Origin: Dactylosporangium sp040689395 | GTDB taxonomy: Bacteria; Actinomycetota; Actinomycetes; Mycobacteriales; Micromonosporaceae | NCBI RefSeq assembly: GCF_040689395.1 | Contig: NZ_JBFAZX010000030.1 | Location: 26,952-90,951, forward strand | Direction of reading: 5' to 3' | DNA length: 64,000 nucleotides | Shown: one piece after another, positions 58,367 through 64,000 of the stretch | Layout of the letters: every line of letters begins with the position of its first letter | Position numbering within the stretch: the stretch's first letter is position 1 | Position numbers and translations under genes: made by a program | The notes under the pieces: generated by a model | What the model was told of the DNA's origin: nothing | Database searches by the model: none | What the model saw: only the letters and a program-made list of their open reading frames with translations

Positions 58367-59560
58367 ATGTCCTTGATACACCTTGACGACTCCGATCGCC
58401 GTCTCGTCGCCGAGATCCGCGAGTTTCTCGACACCGCCTGGCCGGTCGAGCGGCAGTTTCAGGCGCTGCCTGAGCAGCACCACAACCAGGAGCACATCTC
58501 ATTCGAGTGGGAGCGCTCGTGGTGGAAGGAGCTGGCGAGCCGCGGATGGCTGGGCCTGGGCATTCCCAAGCAGTACGGCGGATCGGGTGGCACAGCGCTG
58601 CAGCGCCAGCTGTTCACCGACACGATCAGCTACTACGGCGCGCCGTTCCCTCGCACCGCGACCACCACGGTCGCGCCGGCCATGCTGCACTACGCGTCCG
58701 AGATGCTCAAGTCGAAGTACCTGCCCCTGATCGCGGCGGGAGAGGCGAACTTCTGCCTCGGATACACGGAGCCAGGTGCCGGGACCGATCTGGCAAGCCT
58801 CCGCACGAGCGCGGTGCGCGACGGCGACCACTACGTGATCACGGGGCAGAAGATCTACACGACGCGCGCGCACCGCAGCCGGTACTGCTGGCTGGCCGCA
58901 CGCACGAACACCGAGGGCCGCCGCCACGACGGGATCTCGCTGTTCGTGCTGGACATGAACGCGCCCGGCGTCGAGCTCGGCCCCATCTACACCGTCGAGG
59001 GCGGCCGTACCAACACCACCTACCTGGACGGGGTGCGCATTCCTGCCGACCACCTCGTGGGCGAGGAGAACAAGGGGTGGTCGTACCTGGGCGGCGCGCT
59101 CGGGCTGGAGCGGATCGGCAACTTCCCGGTGGGGCACATCCGCCGGTTCCTGGCCGAGCTCGTCGAGCTGTCGCAGCTGCCGCGCCCCGACGGGGTGATC
59201 CCCTTCGACAACCCGTCCGTGCGTCGCGAGCTGGCCACTCACCAGTCCGACCTGCGTGGGCTGGAGACCCTGATCGAGGGGGCGATCACCGAGGCCGTTG
59301 AGACCGGCGACGTGTCCAGCTCCGCCGCCGCTCAGATCAAGGTGCTACTCACCGAGCTCAAGCAGCGCATGTCGATCACGGGTATGGACATGCTCGGTCC
59401 CTACGGTCATCTGCGCAAGGGCAGCGACCTCGCGCCGCACGAGGGGATCATGGAGCAGATGTGGCGCGACTCGCTCGTGCACACCTTCGGCGCCGGCGCG
59501 AACGAGGTCCAGCGCGACATCATCGCGACGGCCGGTCTAGGCCTCCCCCGCAGCCGCTGA
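58367..59560 (+). CDS. Acyl-CoA dehydrogenase subunit
   Basis: 397 aa. Standard layout: helical N-terminus with ASRGWLGLGIPKQYGGSGG, the middle beta domain with YTEPGAGTDLASLRTSAVRDGDHYVITGQKIYTT, and the C-terminal bundle ending MEQMWRDSLVHTFGAGANEVQRDIIA. The R-x-x-F-G-x-x-I-x-x-x-Q motif of the bundle is not visible here but is present in the preceding gene product. The two probably share one FAD site. It oxidises an acyl-CoA to the enoyl-CoA, with electrons passing to the Etf encoded downstream. Confidence 0.9.
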   Translation: MSLIHLDDSDRRLVAEIREFLDTAWPVERQFQALPEQHHNQEHISFEWERSWWKELASRGWLGLGIPKQYGGSGGTALQRQLFTDTISYYGAPFPRTATTTVAPAMLHYASEMLKSKYLPLIAAGEANFCLGYTEPGAGTDLASLRTSAVRDGDHYVITGQKIYTTRAHRSRYCWLAARTNTEGRRHDGISLFVLDMNAPGVELGPIYTVEGGRTNTTYLDGVRIPADHLVGEENKGWSYLGGALGLERIGNFPVGHIRRFLAELVELSQLPRPDGVIPFDNPSVRRELATHQSDLRGLETLIEGAITEAVETGDVSSSAAAQIKVLLTELKQRMSITGMDMLGPYGHLRKGSDLAPHEGIMEQMWRDSLVHTFGAGANEVQRDIIATAGLGLPRSR

Positions 59561-59589
59561 CGGCACCACCGAGAGTGAAGGCCAACGAC

Positions 59590-60747
59590 ATGACCAAGAC
59601 TCAAGGCCGCATCGAGATCCGCGGCCTGCGCAAGCAGTTCAAGGGCGGAGACGATCTCGTCGCGGCGATCGACGGCATCGATCTCACCGTGGCGGAGGGC
59701 GAGTTCCTCTGTCTGCTCGGGCCGAGCGGCTGCGGCAAGACCACGACCCTGCGCAGCATCGCCGGGCTGGAACGGCCCGACTCCGGCTTCATCAGGATCG
59801 GCGACCAGGTCGTCATGGACTCCGCCTCCGGGCGCTACGTGCCCACCGAGAAGCGCGGGCTGGGCATGGTGTTCCAGTCGTACGCGATCTGGCCGCACAT
59901 GAAAGTCTCCGACAACGTCGCGTACCCGCTCACTCGCGGCGCGCTCAAGGGCAAGCTCACCAAGCAACAGGTGCGCGAACGCATCGGGGCGATCCTGGAG
60001 ACCGTGGACTGCGGGCACCTGGCCGACCGCTATCCGAGCGAGCTCAGCGGCGGCCAGCAGCAGCGGGTGGCGCTCGCCCGCGCGCTGGTGTACGAGCCGG
60101 ACGTGCTGCTGTTCGACGAGCCGCTGAGCAATCTCGACGCCAAGCTGCGAGAGCGTATGCGCTTCGAGCTGCGGTCGCTACAACAGCGCGTGGGCTTCAC
60201 GGCGATCTATGTCACGCATGACCAGCAGGAGGCGCTCAACATGGGCGACCGGATCGCGGTCATGAAGAACGGCAGCATCCGTCAGCTGGACACGCCCGAG
60301 ATGATCTACCAGCGGCCGGTCGACGGGTACGTGGCCGACTTCATCGGAACGGCGAACGTGCTCGACGTGCAGGAGCCGTTGGACGGGAGCGAGGCGTTTC
60401 GCACCTCGCTCGGCCCGGTGTTCTCGAGCGTGGAGCCGCCCGCCGATCTGTCCGCCGGCCTGCAAATCGCGATCAGGCCCGAGGCGCTCAAGCTCGACGT
60501 GCCCGAGGGCGCGACTCAGAACGTGTTCAAGGGCATAGTGCGGGCGCACGCCTACAACGGCGCGTCGCGCTCGTACGCGATTGAGCTCGGTGGCCGCAGG
60601 ATCCAGGTGGTCGACCCTCAGGCGTCGCGTAGCTGGCAGGTCGGCGACTCGGTGCGGTTCTGGGTGAGCCCGGCCGACTGTGTTCCGGTGGCGAAGGATC
60701 CCGGCTTCCCCATCCCCACGCAACCCGTGCGAACGGTGGGCGGATGA
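59590..60747 (+). CDS. ABC transporter ATPase (FbpC/PotA-like) with TOBE domain
   Basis: 385 aa. Walker A GPSGCGKTTT, Q-loop MVFQSYAIWPH, signature LSGGQQQRVALARAL, Walker B VLLFDEPLSNLDAKLRE, H-loop YVTHDQQEA, then a C-terminal TOBE region (from about 285, LQIAIRPEALKLDV). The MFQSYAxWPHM form is typical of ferric-iron/thiamine importers, matching the binding protein and permease at the head of the operon, seven catabolic genes away. It energises uptake at the inner membrane face. Confidence 0.92.
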   Translation: MTKTQGRIEIRGLRKQFKGGDDLVAAIDGIDLTVAEGEFLCLLGPSGCGKTTTLRSIAGLERPDSGFIRIGDQVVMDSASGRYVPTEKRGLGMVFQSYAIWPHMKVSDNVAYPLTRGALKGKLTKQQVRERIGAILETVDCGHLADRYPSELSGGQQQRVALARALVYEPDVLLFDEPLSNLDAKLRERMRFELRSLQQRVGFTAIYVTHDQQEALNMGDRIAVMKNGSIRQLDTPEMIYQRPVDGYVADFIGTANVLDVQEPLDGSEAFRTSLGPVFSSVEPPADLSAGLQIAIRPEALKLDVPEGATQNVFKGIVRAHAYNGASRSYAIELGGRRIQVVDPQASRSWQVGDSVRFWVSPADCVPVAKDPGFPIPTQPVRTVGG

Positions 60748-60796
60748 GCGCCGCGAACCCGCTCATGAACGCGAACCCGCGAAGGAAGGAGCGCAG

Positions 60797-61573
60797 GTGA
60801 GGATCGTTGTTCTGATCAAGGAAGTCCCGGATACGTATAGCGACCGCAAGCTGAGCCTGGAGACGGGTCTGGCCGATCGGGACGCGAGCGAGAGCGTGCT
60901 GGATGAGATCGGCGGGCGGGCGCTGGAGGTCGCGCTGTCGTATGCGGACCAGAACCCGGGCGCCGAGGTGGTGGTGCTCTCGATGGCACCGGAATCGGCT
61001 CAGGCGTCGATCCGCAAGAGCCTCGCGATGGGGGCGGGGTCGGCGGTGCAGGTCGTGGACGACCGGCTGCTGGGTGCGGATCTCGGGCTGACGGCGCAGG
61101 TGCTGGCGGCCGCCGTGCAGCGGGTCGGGTTCGACCTGGTGGTCACCGGGAACCAGTCCACGGACGGGTCCGGCGGTGTGATCCCGGCGATGGTCGCGGA
61201 ACGGCTGGGTGTGCCGCAGCTGACGGCGTTGACGTCGGTGGAGATAACCGAGTCCGCGGTGCGGGGCACGCGGGCGACGGATGAAGGTGTGGCGACGGTG
61301 TCCGCTCCGCTCCCGGCGGTGATCTCGATCATGGAGGCGCTGCCGGACGCGCGGTTCCCGAGCTTCAAGGGGGTCAAGGCGGCGAAGAAGAAGCCGTTTG
61401 AGACGTTGTCGCTGGATGACCTCGGGGTGGATGCCGAGCTGGTGGATGCGCCGCGGTCGATCGTCATGGCGATCGCGCGGAAGCCGCCGCGCGGTGCGGG
61501 CGTGAAGATCGTCGACGAGGGCGACGCGGGCATTCGCCTGGCGCAGTTCCTCATCCAGAACCGGTTGGCGTGA
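60797..61573 (+). CDS. etfB: Electron transfer flavoprotein beta subunit
   Basis: 258 aa from GTG with AAGGAG upstream. ETF-beta pattern: RIVVLIKEVPDTYSDRKL, ASESVLDEIGGRALEVALSYAD, VVVLSMAPESAQASIRKSLAMGAGSAVQVVDD, VGFDLVVTGNQSTDGSGGVIPAMVAERLGVPQLT, and DARFPSFKGVKAAKKKPFET near the end. It pairs with EtfA to take electrons from the acyl-CoA dehydrogenases. Confidence 0.95.
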   Translation: MRIVVLIKEVPDTYSDRKLSLETGLADRDASESVLDEIGGRALEVALSYADQNPGAEVVVLSMAPESAQASIRKSLAMGAGSAVQVVDDRLLGADLGLTAQVLAAAVQRVGFDLVVTGNQSTDGSGGVIPAMVAERLGVPQLTALTSVEITESAVRGTRATDEGVATVSAPLPAVISIMEALPDARFPSFKGVKAAKKKPFETLSLDDLGVDAELVDAPRSIVMAIARKPPRGAGVKIVDEGDAGIRLAQFLIQNRLA

Positions 61574-61584
61574 GAGGTGTGGTG

Positions 61585-62553
61585 ATGGCGCAATACGCTG
61601 CCGATTCGATCCTGGTGCTGCTACAGGTGTCGCCCGGCGGGGGGCTGGCGAAGTCGGCCGCCGGCCTGTTGGGCGCGGCCGCGGGGGTGGGAACGCCGGT
61701 CGCGCTGATCGTGACGGAGGCCGCCGAGCTCGCACACGATGCGGCGGAGCTCGGGGCGGCGGTGGTGCTGGTCGCGGATCCCGGTGAGGGGTTGACGGTG
61801 CCGTTCGTGGACGCGCTGGTCGCGGCATCCGACCTCGTCAAGCCGGATGCGATCCTGGTGTCGAACTCGGTGGACGGGCGGGATGTCGCGGGCCGCTTCG
61901 CCGCCCGCACGGGCGCGCCGCTCGCGGTGGACGCGGTCGGAGTTTCTCGCGACGAGCAGGGTGTGCTCGCGCACCACTCCGTCTACGGCGGCGCGTACAA
62001 CGTGGACTCGGCGGCGACGTTCGGTCCGCTCGTGGTCGTCGTGCGGCAGGGCGCGGTCGATGCGCGGGGGGAGGCGCAGCCGCTGGTCACCGAGACGCTC
62101 ACGGTGCCTGTCTCGGGCAAGCCCGCCGCTGCGGTGGAGTCGTTCGAGGCGGCAGTGGTGGCATCGTCCCGCCCGGAGCTGCGCGGGGCGGCGAAGGTCG
62201 TCTCCGGCGGGCGGGGTCTTGGGTCGAGCGAGAAGTTCGCGCTCGTCGAGAAGTTCGCCGACGTGCTGGGTGCGGCGGTGGGTGCGTCGCGAGCGGCGGT
62301 GGATGCCGGCTACGTACCGCAGTCGTATCAGGTCGGCCAGACCGGGGTTTCGGTCAGCCCACAGCTCTATGTGGCGTTGGGGATCTCCGGGGCGATCCAG
62401 CACCGGGCCGGGATGCAGACGGCGAAGACCATCGTCGCGGTCAACAAGGACCCGGACGCCCCGATCTTCGACATCGCGGACTTCGGTGTGGTCGGCGACC
62501 TGTTCGTCGTCGTGCCGCAGCTGATCGAGACCCTGAAGTCCCGGGAGCAGTAG
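61585..62553 (+). CDS. etfA: Electron transfer flavoprotein alpha subunit
   Basis: 322 aa from the ATG at 61585 (a GTG at 61570 is less likely). The C-terminal FAD domain has the full signature: LGSSEKFALVEKFADVLGAAVGASRAAVDAGY, QVGQTGVSVSPQLYVALGISGAIQHRAGMQ and IVAVNKDPDAPIFDIADFGVVGDLFVVVPQL. With EtfB it forms the soluble electron carrier; no Etf:quinone oxidoreductase gene is in the window. Confidence 0.95.
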   Translation: MAQYAADSILVLLQVSPGGGLAKSAAGLLGAAAGVGTPVALIVTEAAELAHDAAELGAAVVLVADPGEGLTVPFVDALVAASDLVKPDAILVSNSVDGRDVAGRFAARTGAPLAVDAVGVSRDEQGVLAHHSVYGGAYNVDSAATFGPLVVVVRQGAVDARGEAQPLVTETLTVPVSGKPAAAVESFEAAVVASSRPELRGAAKVVSGGRGLGSSEKFALVEKFADVLGAAVGASRAAVDAGYVPQSYQVGQTGVSVSPQLYVALGISGAIQHRAGMQTAKTIVAVNKDPDAPIFDIADFGVVGDLFVVVPQLIETLKSREQ

Positions 62554-62556
62554 CGC

Positions 62557-63788
62557 ATGGCGACGTACCCGCGGACCGTGCGCCGTGGCCTGCCCCGCGT
62601 GACCGGCGGTGACCCGTGGCCACCCTCCGGCGACACGCCGGCGGAGGTATTCGAGATGGAAGCTGATGTGGGGAGGGCGCCGCACATCGACGAGGCCCCC
62701 GAGTCGCACGCGGCGCGGAAGGCGCCCGAACCTCCCGTGACCACGCACCGCCGCACCGGTCTCCCCCGCCCGGGGACGGCTGCCGCGCCGCGCGAGCCCG
62801 CGGCATCCGCCGCCGCCGGTGAGAATCGGGCCCGCAAGACCCCGATTCCGGTCGCACAGCCGCGTCGGTTCGGCCCTTACACGCGGCCGCAATGGGCGGG
62901 TTCGGTGGTCGTGGGCGGTGCCGGCCTGGTGCTCGCCGCCGGCATGGTCATCCTGGCTGTCCGCTGGCTCGTCAGGCGGGATTTCATGCGGGAATTTCTG
63001 GCCGCGTACCCGGGCGAGTACCACCTGCCGCAGGATGCGCCGGTGGGGATCCCCGGGTGGGTGGGGTGGCAGCATTTCTTCAACGTGTTCCTGATGGTGC
63101 TGATCATCCGGTCCGGCCTGCGGATACGCGGTGAGCAACGGCCCACCGTGTTCTGGTCGCCGCGGCGCGACGGCGGGCGGAAGATCAGCCTGGCGCTGTG
63201 GTTCCACCAGACGCTGGACCTGCTGTGGCTGGTCAACGGGGTGGTCTTCGTCATCCTGCTGTTCTCGACGGGGCAGTGGATGCGGATCGTGCCCACCAGC
63301 TGGGCGGTGTTCCCCAACGCGCTGTCCGCGGGCCTGCAGTACCTGTCGCTGAACTGGCCGACCGAGAACGGGTGGGTGAACTACAACAGCCTGCAGCAGC
63401 TGGCGTACTTCACCATGGTGTTTCTCGTCGCGCCGCTGGCGATGGTCACCGGGGTGCGCATGTCCGGATCTGGCCCGCGAACGCCAGAACCCTGAACCGC
63501 GTCTACCCGGCGGAGTGGGCCCGCAAGGTGCACTTCCCGGTGATGATCTGCTTCGTGCTGTTCGTTGTCGTGCACGTCGCCCTGGTGCTGGCCACTGGTG
63601 CGCTGCGCAACCTCAACCACATGTACGCGGCGCAGGGCTCGAGCGACCCCGACGCGTATGCGGACAACTGGGCCGGGTTCTGGATCTTCAGTCTGTCCCT
63701 GCTCGTCGTCGGCGGAGCGTGGACAGCCGCGCGCCCCCTCCTTCTCGCTCCCATCGCCCGGCTCTTCGGTCCTGTCTCCGGACGATGA
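62557..63788 (+). pseudogene. Cytochrome b/b561-like membrane protein, frameshifted
   Basis: Two frames make one protein. The first (62557 to a premature stop at 63493-63495; a start at 62656 is also possible) has a Pro-rich N-terminus, then helices GSVVVGGAGLVLAAGMVILAV, GWVGWQHFFNVFLMVLIIRSGLR, LWLVNGVVFVILLFSTG and LAYFTMVFLVAPLAMVTGVRMSG. The second frame takes up at about 63465 with IWPANARTLNRVYPAEWARK and continues VMICFVLFVVVHVALVLATGAL to the stop at 63786-63788. Loss of one base after ATGTCCGG (about 63457-63466) explains the break. His residues in the helices are candidate heme ligands. It could accept or deliver electrons for an oxidoreductase. A sequencing error is as possible as a real mutation. 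Confidence 0.75.
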
Positions 63789-63803
63789 CGGTGGGCTGTT
63801 TTC

Positions 63804-64000
63804 CTACGTGTTGTGCTCGGGGCGGGCGGCGCGCCGGAACTGCAGGGCCACGACGATCTCGGCCGTGCCGAGGATCAGCGACGTGATGCCGGTCAGCAGG
63901 ATCAGCGCGTGCTGCGACAGGCCCGGGTTGGACAGGAACACCAGGCCGACCACGATCGAGGCGCCGGCCAGGGCGAACAGCCCCAGCCGCGCCCGACCGC
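63804..64000 (-). CDS. HdeD/DUF308-family membrane protein, C-terminal part
   Basis: The frame enters from the window's right edge and ends with TAG at 63804-63806, giving 65 codons. It has two membrane helices (LGLFALAGASIVVGLVFLSNPGLS and HALILLTGITSLILGTAEIVVALQ) and a basic end FRRAARPEHNT. The strand-turn-helix style with NPG between helices is that of DUF308/HdeD proteins, which usually have six helices. Its codon style is again that of the host genes at the left. The N-terminus lies outside the window. Confidence 0.72.
   Translation of the reverse strand, partial: GRARLGLFALAGASIVVGLVFLSNPGLSQHALILLTGITSLILGTAEIVVALQFRRAARPEHNT

Larger units (their letters stand above)
43442..63788. 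other. Probable horizontally acquired catabolic island
   Basis: From the hairpin at 43442 to the end of the frameshifted cytochrome gene, gene content and codon style differ from both flanks. The MFS and DadA genes are clearly less GC-rich. The etf and hot-dog genes favour Microbacteriaceae-like codons and GGATGC/GCATCC runs. All genes fit one catabolic purpose with one LysR regulator. No integrase, tRNA or long flanking repeat is visible, so the borders are approximate and the transfer route is unknown. Confidence 0.55.

Noticed and set aside
63198..63788. Separate 196-aa gene at the end of the island
   Set aside because: Its first half is a shifted reading of the upstream helices; only the part after about 63465 is real and continues the frameshifted cytochrome gene.

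Overview
The window is uniformly high-GC, with heavy G/C use at third codon positions, many GTG/TTG starts and 4-base stop/start overlaps. Together with secreted actinobacterial hydrolases, Ser/Thr kinases and apparently leaderless genes, this points to a filamentous actinomycete. My best guess is a member of the Micromonosporaceae (Actinoplanes or a relative); this rests on style and gene content, not on a marker gene. No rRNA, tRNA, CRISPR array or intact transposase is visible.

Layout. (1) 1-472 is the end of a Rieske [2Fe-2S] protein. (2) 13832-414 (minus strand) is one tightly packed 12-gene exopolysaccharide operon: Wzz-like chain-length protein, DegT aminotransferase, NDP-sugar 4,6-dehydratase, HprK-like kinase, GT4 glycosyltransferase, RtcB-like protein, small unknown, APH-like kinase, O-antigen-ligase-like protein, flippase, secreted TIM-barrel-like protein and phosphoglycosyl transferase. 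An orphan NarL-type response regulator and a secreted beta-helix protein lie upstream. (3) 17084-21807 is a divergent chitosan-degrading pair (GH75 endochitosanase and GH2 exo-glucosaminidase) with matching CBM35 modules and a mirrored 43-bp regulatory module. (4) 30328-22441 (minus) is a five-gene signalling operon: kinase with PQQ propeller, membrane pseudokinase, P-loop GTPase, GAP1-like membrane protein and a membrane Hsp70-like ATPase. It is the strongest candidate for an unusual system. (5) 30600-43356 holds mixed accessory genes: GNAT, DMT-like permease, GT4/DUF2334 pair, GntR/FAH pair, subtilase, a junction of two gene fragments, PLP decarboxylase, hemerythrin, and PucR regulator with a FAD dehydrogenase.

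(6) 43.4-63.8 kb looks like a transferred catabolic island. It starts beside a 70-bp hairpin. Its first genes are visibly less GC-rich, and its codon style recalls Microbacteriaceae. It encodes an MFS exporter, D-amino-acid dehydrogenase, allantoinase/hydantoinase-type hydrolase, Asp/Glu/hydantoin-type racemase and a LysR regulator. A long plus-strand operon follows: ABC importer, ADP-forming acyl-CoA synthetase, two hot-dog hydratases, Cys-less thiolase, DUF35 partner, two acyl-CoA dehydrogenases, EtfB/EtfA and a frameshifted cytochrome b. The set reads as uptake, CoA activation, dehydrogenation, hydration and probable retro-aldol cleavage of an unknown carboxylic acid. Matching TGATA-N9-TATCA boxes in two divergent promoters suggest that the LysR protein controls the island. 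The window ends in a DUF308/HdeD-type membrane gene.
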